The notes below the pieces were generated by a model. That model saw only the letters and a program-made list of their open reading frames with translations, was not told the DNA's origin and ran no database searches. The position numbers and the translations under genes were made by a program. Positions 44,411 to 56,639 of a stretch of DNA of 64,000 bases are shown one piece after another. How positions within the stretch are numbered: position 1 is the stretch's first letter; every line of letters starts with the position of its first letter. Where the stretch lies: positions 3,815,074-3,879,073 of the forward strand of contig NW_004624849.1 of the NCBI RefSeq assembly GCF_000247695.1, given 5' to 3'. The stretch comes from Heterocephalus glaber. Taxonomy: Eukaryota; Chordata; Mammalia; Rodentia; Bathyergidae.

Positions 44411-47400
44411 TCTACATAGACCTGGCAGTGCTGTGGATGTGAAGGTGATAGATGCAAAGAGGGAATGTGTTTGTGAAGGACTAAGGGCCCCTGTCCTGAA
44501 GCAGACTGTCCTGGTGTGGCTTGAGCACTTGGTTCTTGACTCCTGAGTGCCACAGGGGACTCCAGATTATGTCCCAGCTGTGTGTCTACAAAGCCAGAGT
44601 GGGTCTCTTGTTTAAAATCTGACTTGAATACCGGCAGAGAAAAGTTGTACAAGATTGTCCCCAGAGAATCCAAGCCGTGGTGGCCCCCAGAACAGGCAAA
44701 GATCGTGCCACTCTGTCTTATTGCTTCTTCTCAGTGACAGAGAGCTGTGAACATCGCTTCCCTCTGAGGGTCACAGGAAACCTTCTTCACACAGCGTGGG
44801 GGGTGGGGTGGTAATTAGCACGGAACACAGTATTTTTAACTCCGGTATATGTACTCAGTGGGAAGAGAGAGTCCTGTGCCCAGCTGTGCTGTCCTCTTGC
44901 TGTCAGACACTGTTTTCAGGAACAGTCACACCGCTCTGCAAAGGAGGGTCGGAGGAGGATCAGATTTCTGTGAGCACGCTGTCTTTTTCATTCCTCTCTG
45001 CTGTGGAGCAGGGCATGTGTACCTCTCTGTGCTCATGCTGCCGCCTCCCAGCCTTCGCAGTCTCTAGGAGAGAGCACACAGGCGCAATGTGGATGTACAG
45101 GTCTCCAGTGGGCACATGAGCACAGTGCGGCTGCACCTTCTGTCTGCTGGCTAAAAAGCCCAGGAACCTTTAGACCTAGCAAAAAGGCCCTGATTTTGCC
45201 CTCTGGATGGGCAGATCTTCACTGCCACGGTTGAATGAGGCATCAGACCTAAGGAGCCAGTGGAGGCCTATGGGGTTGGCTCTGCCATCTCTCCGTCTTT
45301 TCTGGAAATCTCCAAGTATCCCAAGATGAAAGGTTGTTTTAAAAAAATTGTGCAGCTGCTTGTCCCTGCAGAGGGCTGGCCTCATGGCCTGGCAGGGTCC
45401 TCCTGCAGGAGCCTGGACCTAGTCAGTATGCCTCCAGACACAGGCATGGGGTTTGGGTATCCTAGGGCCTAGGTAGCTCCCTGCCTGCTGCCCCACAGTC
45501 CCTCCTCCTGCTCTTCAGGATGCACCCCCTAGAAAGCCCTTGGAGACTCTGGTGCGTTGTGCCAACCCCCTTTGAGAGCCTAGGAGAAGCAGATCCTGTG
45601 CTGCTTGGAGCCTCTGTAACCTCCTCTAGCCTCAGCACCACTCTGAAATGCCAGGCTACATACACTCTGCCCCTTCCCTGGAAATTGCCAGCCTCTGGGG
45701 CAGTGTGACAAGGCGCCCTGTCTTGGTGCACATGGAGCCTTGAATTCACTCAGATCCAGGCTGAACTTAGAGCTTTTGTATCTGCCTTGAAGTCTTTATG
45801 TGTGGACTGGGGGTGTTCCATCCCCTGGGGGAGATGGGAGCTGTGGACATCTTAGTGAGCAGATTTGGACAAAGCTGCTGCCAGTAGGTTCCTTTTCGGA
45901 GTCCCATGTGTTGGTTCTGAGCTGACAACACTTCTTGTAATTTCTAATTTTGTCCTTCTTTCTCTTAGCTCCTGCACTCTGCCTTCTCCATGCAATACAT
46001 CCCATTTCCCTTTGTCATGCTATTTGGAACTGTAGTCATAATGACATTTTGGTGACATACTCAGTGGGATCCTGTATGATTATCATGGAGCTGTAAACGT
46101 CTTATCTATTGCCTGGTATTTTCACCATGACTTTTCTGTGTTTACAGTATTTGGTACAGTAGTATGCTGTCACCTAGGAGTATGGGCTGCAAGTTCAGCT
46201 GAGGTGTATGGCCGGATACCTTCCAGGGTGTATAAGTTCACTCTGGTGTCCCCATCCATGTTGATGAACCTTTCAGAACATGTACCCTCTGTTAAGTGAC
46301 GTGAGTGAATTTTTCCCAGAATTCAGTTGTGGACTGTAGTGTAACTCAGATTTTCCCTGGTACCCTGGCTTCTGTCATGGAAAGATGTGTCTGAGACCCT
46401 TGTTTAGCTCCCCCCTTGCCAAAGCTCAGGCACTAAGGATTCCCTAGGGACCTAGGCACATGGCTTCTTGCCCTCAGAGCAGAAGGTAAGAAACTCACCG
46501 GGCAAGGCTCCATGTCCCCCGGACAGGGGAAGGCATGAGGCCATCCGAGGGAGCCTGGCCAACAGATGCATTGGCAGGGCTATGGGAACCACTCAAGGAG
46601 GCCAGGTCACACCAGGATTTTTACAAACGATATTGCTGTGCCTTGAAGTCCCTCCTGTATTGTACATGTCTCCTTCTCATCGTATCTCAGGCTGCAGTGA
46701 CAGTCACCCTCCCTGACTGGCCCCACCCTAGTTATTCTTCCTCTAAGCACCTCAATTTTGGGCGAACACCTCTCTGGCATCATAAGGTGGAGTCTGTACC
46801 CACAGACAGGAGGCTTCCCAAGGGCAGAGGCTGTGCCTGGCCTATTTTCCTCAATGTCTGAGATCCTGGTATGTGGCAGGTACTCTCTAGCTTCCCGAGG
46901 AGCAGGTCTAGGTGAAGGACTGCCATGTGGGAGGCCTGTACCCCCCTTGGCTTGCAGGTCTGAGAGGGCTTGAAACTGTGCCTTGATAGGTGTAAAACTG
47001 CATATCAAAGCTGCTCTCCTGTGGAATTGCTTCTCATTGACTTAATTATCCCACATTAATGGTGGAGCTGCTAATAGGGAACATTGGGTGCCCCAGGAGG
47101 AGCTGTGCTTTGCTTGAGAGCTTGCTTGGAACACAGAAGGTGGAGGCAGCTAGCACTTCAAAAGATGTGGCTTTAGCTGGTGGTAACTTTGTCCTGCAGC
47201 CACTTGGATGCATGCAGAGCCAAGCTATAGTTATTTCTTTCCTTTCTGTCCTACAAAAGGACAGAAAATCTAAGCACCAGTGAGCAGGGGCCTGGGTCAG
47301 TAAGCAGTGCAATAGTCCCAGTGTCACTGAGGCTGCAGCCGTGAGGACAGTGAGGCACCATTTGTCAGCATTGGCAGCTTAGCAATTATTGGGGACTCAT

Positions 47401-48680
47401 GGGCAGTTAGTGGCTTGCCTCCAAATGTGAGCCATGGAGGCCCCCAAGGACTCTGTCCCCAGGTCCTCCTTGGCCATGCTTTTGGAGGGTGGGGGCAAGG
47501 TCAGCCTTGGCTCCCTGGGCTTGGGCATGGACGGGTAACTATGAATGGGAGGCCAGTGCCTGAGCATGGTATCAGACCACTTTTGTCAGTGCTTTGTGCT
47601 GTTGCACACAGCCCCTATAGGTGCCATCTCCTTATCTTGTGATTTTTCTTTCCATAACCCTGGCAGATGTAGCAAATATCAAACACAATGACATCCTGTC
47701 ATGCCCACTACCCCCTGGCAAGACCACAGGAAGCTGGGTCCAGTTTGAAGGGTGTTTTTGAAAATTCACTAGAAAGGCCCTAAGCATCTGTGAGTAATGG
47801 GGACAGGGATGCTTGGCCTTTCCCAGGATGTGGGGAAAAGATGGCTCCACCAAGCCAGGGTGGCATTAGGCAAGTCTGTGCCCTGCCTTGCTTGGCATAT
47901 GCTTAGCTTTGGTGGCCTTGGGTGACACTGTCATCTCATTTGGGCTGCTGCAATGTGCAAATGGCACTGACTACAAATGGCACCGACTATGAGCACCTCA
48001 CTTGTTAGGGATTCAGCCAGCATCTATGTCTATGCAGAATTCCAAGGAGGTTATAGGAAGTCTGGCCCTGTGAAGTCACAGGCTTGAGAAGGTAAGATGG
48101 GTACAGAGGGGACCTCAGGGCTCACAAGATGCTGTGAGGGCCAGGCAAGGTTTCCCAGGGCCTTGGAGACTGAGATGGGGAGGGAGGGAGAGAGATTTTA
48201 GCAGGAAGATTTTAACGGGGAGAGTGGACAGGTCTCTTGGGCAGAAGGAAGCTGTTTTTAATTGAGACATTTTGAGTACACAGAAGAGTAGGGAGAATGA
48301 ACCTCTAGGCACCGTCACCAAGATTCCAGAACATCTTGTATTTGTTGACGTCATGAATGCCCGGGCTTGTCCCCCTTCAACGCTTCATCGTAGCCTTTCT
48401 AAAACTAAGGACATTTCCTACTTCACACAGCTTCATTATTAACAAAAGAGAACATTCTGAGCAAAAGTTTAGAAGCAGGCAAGAGCAGAGTTTGTTCTGG
48501 AATGGAATGAATGAATGAGTCATGGATGTACCAGCCCCTTAGAAGGATGAGAGGAGTCAGCCTGTTACCAAGAGTCTGGTGGAGGAAATGAATCCAGGAC
48601 CCAGAACTTAGACAAAAAGCCAAGTCAGGGGTGTGTGTTGCAGCTGCTACAGGGCATCGCCTGGCTAGGCAGCGACCAGG
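44411..48680. other. Intron 2, unique SINE-poor sequence
   Basis: About 4.3 kb with no young SINE or recognised exon. The stretch at 45930-46150 is AT-richer and may hold an old relic I cannot identify. Short frames throughout lack any family signature. Confidence 0.45.
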
Positions 48681-48685
48681 CAGGT

Positions 48686-48711
48686 CTTTATTTATTTATT
48701 TATTTATTTTT
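48686..48711 (+). repeat. (TTTA)n microsatellite
   Basis: About six TTTA units, the expanded tail of the antisense B1 copy beside it. Confidence 0.9.
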
Positions 48712-48855
48712 GATTTTTGAGATAGGATCTTGCTATGTAGTTCAGACTGGCCTTGAAGTCACTATGTAGCCCATGCTGGCCTTGAACTCGTGGCATCCTC
48801 CTGCCTCAGACTCCCAAATGCTGGGATTATAGGCATGTGTTATCATGCTCACCCT
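48712..48855 (-). repeat. B1-type SINE
   Basis: An antisense copy with both arms ('gtagttcagactggccttga', 'gtagcccatgctggccttga') and 'atgctgggattataggcatg'. Confidence 0.9.
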
Positions 48856-49201
48856 GCAAGGAAGTTCTTTAGTGTGGCCTGACACCATAGTCCCATAGAG
48901 GCAGGCTAATGGCAGGGAACAGATTCCTCTGGGTAGAATGTACTGGAGACCACAGGGTACTTGGCTCTTGATCCATACAGGGGCAGGCCTGGGTGAGAGG
49001 TGGGCTGGGAAACTGCATGGTGAGAGGAGGCAGATCTGGTTGCTCTGTGACCGTGCACACGTGACCATATTGGTGGGGTCCTCAGAGTGCTCTAGAACAG
49101 GCCAGCTCTGTGGCTTGCACTGTGATGAGAGACTGGCTTCATATCTGAGGTGCTGACAGGCCACAATTCCTGGTTTTGCTCTGGAGAGGTCAGACTTTAA
49201 A

Positions 49202-49641
49202 TGGTACAAGTTTGGATAAATGTCCCTCAAGGCTCATGTGTTAAAGTCTCATTCCTCAGCTTGGTGCTGTTGGAAGATGGTGGAACCTTTAAGAGGTAGG
49301 GCCTTGTGGAATGTCTTCAGGTCACTGGGGTGTACTTTTTTGTTTTGTTTTGTTTTTTGGTACCGGGGATCAAATTTGGGACCTTGCGCTTGCGAGGCAG
49401 GCGGCAGAACCACTGGGCTAAATCCCTGGCCCCTACTGGGGTGTACTCTTGAAGAGGATAGTGAGACCCTAGAGCTTCCTCTTCTTTCATTTCTTGGCAG
49501 TTTTGTTCAGCCTTCTGTTCCTGCCATGATGTGCTGCCACAGGCCCAAAGCAATGGTACCACTGAAACCATGAGCCAAAATAAATCTCTGTAAGTTGATT
49601 ATGCCTGGTGTTTGTGATCCTGATGGGAGACTAACATAACA
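49202..49641 (+). mobile_element. MLT1-type MaLR LTR, interrupted by an ID SINE
   Basis: 'tttggataaatgtccctcaa', 'ggctcatgtgttaaagtctc', 'ctttaagaggtagggccttg', 'gagccaaaataaatctctgt' and the end 'gggagactaacataaca' follow the sense MLT1 order. An ID insertion splits it at 49337-49434; without that insertion it is about 330 bp, somewhat shorter than usual. Confidence 0.7.
49337..49434 (-). repeat. ID-like SINE, young copy in an LTR
   Basis: An antisense near-consensus copy ('ggtaccggggatcaaatttg' to 'gggctaaatccctggcccc') with a TTTTG-rich tail. The duplication actggggtgtact is exact at 49324-49336 and 49435-49447. Confidence 0.93.
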
Positions 49642-49994
49642 GGTGTAACATGGCAAGAACACAGGGGACATAGATCAGACAACCCCACAGTGGCCACCCA
49701 TGGAGAAATAAGGATGCTGAGTGGCCATTTGGGACAGAAAATGCCCAATCTGAAGTCCTGAGGGCCTCACTTTGCCCTCACTCAGGAGCAAGTACAGCCC
49801 CAGGATGGTTCACCTCTTGTCAGTAGGACACATGCTGGCTCCTTCCTCCCAAAAGCCCATCTTTAGGTCGCATGGTAGAAATACTGGCACTGGGGCCTGG
49901 AGTATGGTGCCTGAAATGCCTGTGTTTCTGCCTCAGTTTAATGTATGGGTGAAGTCAGGAAGTGGAGGAAGCACTCCTATTTTGCTGTGGTTTA

Positions 49995-50692
49995 GAAAGG
50001 TCTTTTCCAAGGAACCCTTCTTCACTCTTGGTGGAAGTGTAGACTGGTGCAACCACTGTGGAAATTAGTGTGGAGATTTCTCAAAAAACTAAAACTAGAG
50101 GTTCCATTTGATCCAGCTATTCCTCTTCTTGGTATCTTCCCAAAAGAATTAAAAGCATCATACCATGGCAATATATGTACACCCATGTTTATAGTAGCAG
50201 AATCTGTAATAGCTAAATCTTAGAAACAGACCAAATGCCCATCAAGTGACAAATGGATAAAGATGATGTGGGGTTTTTTTATACAATGGAGGACTACTCT
50301 GCCATAAAGAAAGATAAACTTGAGACATTTGTAGCTAAATGGGTGGACCTTGAGACCATACTCTTAAGTGAAATAAGTTGGACACACATGTTTAAATATC
50401 ACATTGTTTCTCTGGTGTGAGAAACTGAAAGTGTAAATAAGGACTAAAATGTATAATAGATATTAGGAAATGGGAAGAAAATGTTCAAATGAGAAGGGGA
50501 ACAAGGGAGGAGGGAGGGGGGAAAGCAAGGAAGGGACAAGAAAAAAGTGAAAATAGAAGGAAAAAATGGAAACAAAGCTTTTGTACCTAGGGAGGGGAGA
50601 GGGCTTGAGGGGAGAGGGGGAATGGGATGAAAGGGGCAGGATGCACCATGTACAGGTGCAATAAAATATAAAAAAAAGGAAATGTCTTTTCC
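49995..50692 (+). mobile_element. L1 3' end (sense), 5'-truncated
   Basis: The end of ORF2 is recognisable ('ttcactcttggtggaagtgt', 'cccatcaagtgacaaatgga', 'acaatggaggactactctgc', 'cataaagaaagataaacttg'). A purine-rich 3' UTR with G-rich runs near 50510 follows, then an 'aataaaatataaaaaaaagg' end. Stops in all frames show it is dead. Confidence 0.85.
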
Positions 50693-50854
50693 ATCCAGGG
50701 AAATATAGGTAGTCAGAGCTGGTTCAAATGAAAAAGCAGCTATGAGTCCCCTGCCCTTTACACACGAGGTCTCCAGAAATGTGATCTGGAGGGTGGGGGT
50801 GGGGCTGCTTGGTGCTAGCTGGAAGGAGAGCAGGCTGAGGGACTTAGTGGTTAG

Positions 50855-51000
50855 AGATGGAAGCCTGTTTTTCCCTGGCTATCAGCAAGTTACTCAGCTT
50901 CTCTGTGCCTCTGTGTCCTCATGTATGAAGTTCCTTCCTTATTGGTGGTTGGGAGAATTCTATGGCATAGTCTGCATGACATGCTCTGTACACACAGGGT
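50855..51000 (+). repeat. MIR-like SINE relic
   Basis: 'ctggctatcagcaagttact', 'cagcttctctgtgcctctgt' and 'gttgggagaattctatggca' follow MIR order. Confidence 0.5.
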
Positions 51001-54000
51001 GGTCAGCTCTCCAGAGCTGCCCCCTGAGCTGTTCCCATAAGAGGCATGGAGGCTTTTCCTAGCAAGCTCAGAATGGGAGCTCAGTCTTGAAGCTCTCTGG
51101 TGGCACAGTTTTACCTTGTCATGAGTAAATGAAAGTTACTAGGATTACATCTTGCAAATCATGTACATGAGCTCAAGCTCAGAGGCTGTTTTGGACCAAA
51201 AATGCATGGGGCTGATTTTGCCCACAGTGTTTCTCACCTTTGGGAAGGTTACTGCCCCTGTTCTGAGCAGGACCCTGGTTCCAGGGAATGTGGTGCCGTA
51301 GTGAGCCCTCTGGAGAACACCATATCTTGGGTGTTATCTCTCCTCAGTACCAAGAGAGCTTCCTAGCCTGGGCCTGGTGGGGCCACCATACTGTGGTGAA
51401 GTGATAGATGAGTCCTAGTACTGACCCTGTCATTATGGCTTGTGGTGGGCCCCATTTGCAAGACAGAAACATGGTCACACAGCAGCCACCTGCCTGAGCA
51501 AATCAAAGTAGGGTGAGTAGAGTGTAGAGAAATATCAGATATACCAGAGAGGGGCCATAAGGCATTTTTTCGGAGAAGTTTCTGGCCAGGGACAGGTTTT
51601 TTAGGATTGAGTCAGTCCTGGAGCATGTGTGTGAGGCCCTTGGAGCATGGTAGAAGTCCCAGTGCTTCTCTGCAACCCTGGGCACTGCATACAGCAGGTT
51701 CTGATTCAGCAGTCTGGGTGCTGCTCAAGAGTCTGCATCTTAACCTACTCTGCAGTGGTGCTGGTAAGACCACTTGGGATTTGAGGATAGGAGGAGGCCA
51801 GCCTCTGAGGGAAGCAGTAGCGAAGAGCAGAGCTGTGTCCCAATCCCCTTCCAATGCCAGGGCCAGAGGTCAAGACTCTGGCCTCTCAGGGACTGAAGTG
51901 TCACACCTGCCATCTTACAGTGTCCTTTAGGCCCTTTACCCTAACTGAGGGAGCTCCTGTCTTACAGGCCTGTGCTTGGCCTATTTGATTCTCAGGGAGA
52001 TGAGCCTCCTACTCTGAGTCCTGCTACCTCTCACAGCTCTGGGAAGAATCAGACAGATTTGAGCATGTGAAAAAGCCCAGAAACCTGGGAGGTAATAGAA
52101 ATGTCAGAACTGTAGTCAATTGTTGCTTCTGAAGGTCCAACTCATTTTTATCTTTCTTCCACAAAAGACAATCCCACCCAAACACTGGAAGCCCATGTTC
52201 TGGGTTTGTTTGTGTCCTTGCTGAGGCTCAGCTTGTTCAGCTTATTCTCCTTGGAAAGCTGAGGATTGAGGATCAGCCCAGAGAAAGGCCTCTCCTGGCC
52301 CAGGGACACAAAGTGGGTTGGAGGTGGCCCTGAGGTGAGGCTGCAGAGGTAATCGGGAGGCTGTGGTGATCTGAGGGCACCTAGTGCACTCACCTGGGCT
52401 TACCTGAGCTGAGACTCACTGTCCCAGCCCAGGATCCTGCTGGTATCAGCTCACAATCACTATCTCAGCCCTGTATCTGGATTAACTGCAAGGGAGCTCA
52501 ATTAGGCAAACTACTTTCTTCACTTGCCTTAAAGAATAACAAGATTAGCTGTGCCCTTTTCGGACTTAGGGAGCTCCACTGGCCCCAGAGGACCTTCTTG
52601 GAACAAGTGCTGGGCAGTTAGCACTTAGGGGGTGGCCCAGGTAACCATGGCCTATGTGGATGGCCTTGAAGCCAGGCCCAGCAACTTGGTCCTCTCTGAG
52701 CAGGGGCTCAAAACTCTCTATAGTGGCAGACCGAGGTGACCACCAGCTGGATACAGCTGGACTGCCCAGTGCTCTGGGCACAGTGTCCTCCTTGTCACAG
52801 GAGCTATGTGTTCTTGGGCAGGTGGCTTCATCTCTCTGAAGCTCAGCATCCTTGCCTGGAAAATGAACATCACAATGTATATCTCTGGAGTCCCGGAGGA
52901 GCTCTTGCTTACTGCTGTACAGCCCAGGTCCAGCTGACTCCACACTCAGTGATTGGCCTCCTCTGTCTCTAGGTAGCTGGGACTAGGGGATCAGACCCCT
53001 GGGGATGAAGGCCTGCTGCATCTGAGTCTGACCACACTTCCGCTGCTGCAGCTTGTGGTCCATGAGCCTCCTGCAAGTCTCCCATGTGGGAGCTGGGCTT
53101 CCCTTACCTGCCTGTGGGGATGGGTGCACCTTTACTCTAGTGAGCTCCTTCCCAGGCATGAGCAGCTTTGGTCATGGGGACCATGGAACTAGGGGAGTTG
53201 GAAGTCTGAGCTGTGCATCAGGAGCCTCAGATGACTTGAGGTGACTTTGCAGGGTTCTGGGAGGTGGTGCCTGTCCCACATAGCACTTCATGCAGAGCAG
53301 GGTTGAGCATAACCCTACTGACATCAGCAGCCATCCTGTGAGTAGGACTGACCAGTCAGTTACACCTGCAGCCCAGAGCCCCCTCCATTGGTCTGTACTC
53401 CTTCAGCTGAGCCCTGAGCCCTCAGTGGTAGGATTTATGAGCTCAGCAAGTACTGGACACTGACACCACCAACTGTGGTTGGAAAGTGGGAAGAGGATAG
53501 ATAAGTACAAGACAGTGGACTCACTGCTGCCCACTGTATATTTATAATTGGTGAACATTTATTGAGTACCTGCTGTATGATATGAAGTGCTTAGAGAATA
53601 CTCAAGGAGACCCATGTACTTGTCAGTGATGCTTGTGCCATGTGCCAGCCGAGTCCACTCAGGATGCTGTCTCCCTCTCCCACATCATCATCCCCTGCTG
53701 CCTAAGGAGGAAGGTGACTGCTGTTATCCTCCCCACCCAAGAACCCTCAAGGTTCTTGCCAGCCTTCTACACTCCCACCACACTACTGTGCGCTTTGCTG
53801 CCCCCGACCCCGCCTGGATGCTGCCACAACTGGGCAAGTTGTGGCCCCTTCCCTTTGCTTTGGTTGCTTCCAGTCTCTGCTCAGGTTTCCATGAGGGGGC
53901 TTTGTCCTCTTAGTACTCAGCCTTGTCTCTTACTCTCCCGGGGGGTGCTACTCACTGCTCCTGGGCTGCCAGCATGTCATAGGCCCAGGCAGTCTCTCCT

Positions 54001-54600
54001 GTACAGCAGCCTAGGACCCCTCCTGCCTGCCTCCTGGGAGATTTGAACAGCAGTGGGTGAGTGGGGTGCAGGGACTCCGGCAGAGGGATGTGATAGGACA
54101 CAGGATATAGAGTCCCCAGCTGGGTTCCCCCAGGCTCAGTGCAAGGCCATGCCCAGAATGAGGATGACAGCCCCCCTTGTTTTGCAATCCCTTGAGCAGC
54201 TCAAACCTCACAGCCACCTGGCCAGTTGGCTGAACACAGGCTCAGCTGGTAGCAGGAGAAGGAAGTGGATGCGGCCTGTCTGGATGTCTGCCACAGCTCT
54301 GTTCAGCACAGCACCGAATGACCCTCTCTCTGGCCTATTTGGGGGCACAGCTCTGCCAAATGTGGGGCAGACACACTATGGAACCCTCTGCAGCCTGCTA
54401 AGGACCAGGCTGTGATTGACAGGCCACCTTGCCACATTGCCATGTGATTGCATTTCTAGGGCATCCTTAAAAAGGCAAAATGAAAGGGGCAGAGCACAGG
54501 CCAGCGACAGGTGTGGAGGGCCTGGCTGCTCGGTGGGTTTTTATAGGAACAGACATGTTCCTACCCTGTTTTCATTGGTGGTGTCCACATGACTGTTCAT
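51001..54600. other. Intron 2, unique SINE-poor sequence
   Basis: About 3.6 kb with no recognised exon. A MIR/L2-like motif is visible at 53545-53600 ('ggtgaacatttattgagtac'). Opposing frames at 53.6-54.4 kb carry no domain. Confidence 0.45.
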
Positions 54601-54614
54601 TAGTCAAAACTCAT

Positions 54615-56628
54615 AGAACTATACATTTATTTTTTATTGAAAAGACCACACTTTTATTCAAACTAAAAAGTAGTATGCATTTATCTGAAGATGTTAAAAT
54701 GTAGTAAATACATACATTTTGTCTGTCTCCAGTTAGATGTGCAAACTCCACCACTTCATTTCCAAACTGACTGAATATTTGGACAAACTCTTGAAAGCTA
54801 TTCACTTTCTCTAGTTTTTCCATAGTTGCAAGAACCTTATTTCTTGATGTTATTATCTGTTTGATGACTACTCAGTCTGCCAGCAGCAACACTTTTGTCA
54901 CTGAGGAAAGAAGTAACCTTGCTGCTTTTATGACTCCTGTTTTGTCTGTAAAAATTGTGATCTGGCCATCAGATTCTGAATGATTCAAGTTGGTTACATC
55001 TGTAAGTGCTGCAATTGTTTCTCCTGCTTGTTTAGCTTCAATACAGGCAATATTTATTTCTTCTCTCAAATCCCAGTTTTCATTGGTTATAGCTTCTCCT
55101 ACTTTAACAAATCTTCCAACTGCCAGGTTGACAGCTTGCCCAGCATGCTGAATTGCTTGCAGAGTTTTATCTGACTTTTTGGTATTATCTTTTTATTTAT
55201 TTATTTTCCCCATTAAGTTTATTGGTACATTTTCGGTATAAAATACAGTTACATTCATCATTGCCATCTTGTACCATTACATGAGTCTCTTGGTTCTTAT
55301 TTTTTTCCCCTTCCCTTGGCCTCTCTTTACCCCCTCCACCCTTCCCTATTTGCAAAGACCTTGTTTCCGGTTTTTTTCCTCTTCTCATATTTTTTCCTTT
55401 CCCTTTTTTCCCTTCCCCTACCCCTCCCAATTCCCCTGCTCTTTTAGACCTTTTCTTCCTGTTACACAATATCAATTATACATTTTTTAAATTACAATAT
55501 TAAGATCTAGGAGACATTACCACAGATTTTACAGAATTTAAAAGGCTATAGAAAGCATATTACAAAGATCTTTTTTGAAATAAATTTGACTTCTAAGAAG
55601 TACCTTGGAAGACAAATTAATGAAACTAACTCTGGAGGAAATATAAAATTTGAATAGCACCTATTAAAGAAAGTCTATTCCTAGCTTGAAAACCTACCTA
55701 TATGACAACAGCAGGCTCATAAACATTTTAACTCATAAATTATATCAAACAATTAAAGCAGAAAAATGAAGGAACACTTCTCCCCTCATTTTAGGAACTC
55801 AACATTGTGCTAATCCTAAAACTGGATAAAGATAATAGAAGAAAAAAGTATGATCATAGATAGAAATTTGTTTAACAAAATAAACTATTGGAAGTCAGAT
55901 CTGGCAGTATGTAGAAAGTGGTTTTGTTATAGGGATGGCAGTGTTGGTTCAGCATTGGAAGATCCACCCCCAGAAGTCATCATTTTAACAGAGGAAAGGA
56001 AAAAGCCATATGATCCTGTCACTAGTTGGAGAAAAAGTATTGGACTAAATTCTACAGCTGTTCATGGTAAAAGCTATCAGGAGACTAGAAGTAGAACAGA
56101 AACTTCTCAACAGATTAAAGACATGTACTCCATACTTCCAGCGAGAATGCCTTGTATAAATGGAGAAGATACAATGCTTTCTGCTTAAGGTGGGGAACAA
56201 AGGCAGATATGCTTACTCTTTATCTGTCCATTAAACTTTGAAACCTAGTCCCCACCAAAATAGTCTGGCAATAAAATGACACAACTAGGATAGGATTGGC
56301 ACGGCAGAAGCAAAATCTTTCTATGTAGATGAAATGATCATCTACAGAGAAAATACTAAGAAATCTCTAGGACCCCCTAGAACTTGTACTTGAATTTAGC
56401 AGGATTAGAAAACACAATAAGTGTGGTGATCTGGGAGACCAGCGGGAGCAGCGTCTGCTCCAACGAGCGGGTTTTGATCTCGAGTCCTGGGTCGAAGGCG
56501 AGGCCCGGCGGGCTGGAGCCGTGAACTGCTCCGGCGCCACCGACGTCCACAGAGCGGTGAGGCGGCCGTGGCCCTCCGCGCGCCTCTGCGGGCCGCACGC
56601 AAGCCAGCAGCCCAGAACTATACATTTA
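54615..56628 (-). pseudogene. CTNNAL1: CTNNAL1 (alpha-catulin) retrocopy with intronic 3' end
   Basis: CTNNAL1 encodes alpha-catulin, a vinculin/alpha-catenin-like scaffold protein. On the minus strand, 56612-56416 carries 5' UTR and the N-terminus (GLEIKTRSLEQTLLPLVSQI then TTLI). After an L1 insertion, 55193-54716 continues KDNTKKSDKTLQAIQ, REEINIACIEAKQAGETIAA, GVIKAARLLLSSVTKVLLLA and EKVNSFQEFVQIFSQFGNEV, through several joined exons. After GDRQN the sequence leaves the known protein at GTATGT, a perfect splice donor, and runs ~80 nt into apparent intron with AATAAA (54653-54658) and a short A-tail (54630-54635). The 15-mer agaactatacattta flanks it exactly at 54615-54629 and 56614-56628. 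It is dead: the start ATG is ACG (56567-56569), there is a net 2-nt deletion near residue 9, and Arg CGA became TGA (54872-54874). Confidence 0.92.
55194..56415. mobile_element. L1 with inverted 5' part, inside the CTNNAL1 retrocopy
   Basis: The low-coordinate part (55194-55490) is an L1 3' end on the minus strand: T-rich tail, 'cccattaagtttattggtac' and a pyrimidine-rich block, closely similar to 63780-64000. The high-coordinate part (about 55490-56415) reads as L1 ORF2 reverse-transcriptase-region sequence on the + strand ('ctaatcctaaaactggataa', 'gatgaaatgatcatctacag', 'acttgaatttagcaggatta'). Opposite orientations with the 5' segment inverted fit twin priming; two separate insertions remain possible. 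About two codons of the host retrocopy (Asn-His) are missing at the junction, and no target duplication is obvious. Confidence 0.7.
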
Positions 56629-56639
56629 AAAGGGTACGT

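Noticed and set aside
55197..55475. Basic Lys/Gly-rich 92-codon minus-strand frame
   Set aside because: It is the purine-rich strand of an L1 3' UTR.
56430..56600. Apparent CpG-rich promoter or new exon in intron 2
   Set aside because: The GC-rich block is the retrocopied 5' UTR and first coding exon of CTNNAL1, ending at the target duplication, so it is not a native promoter island.
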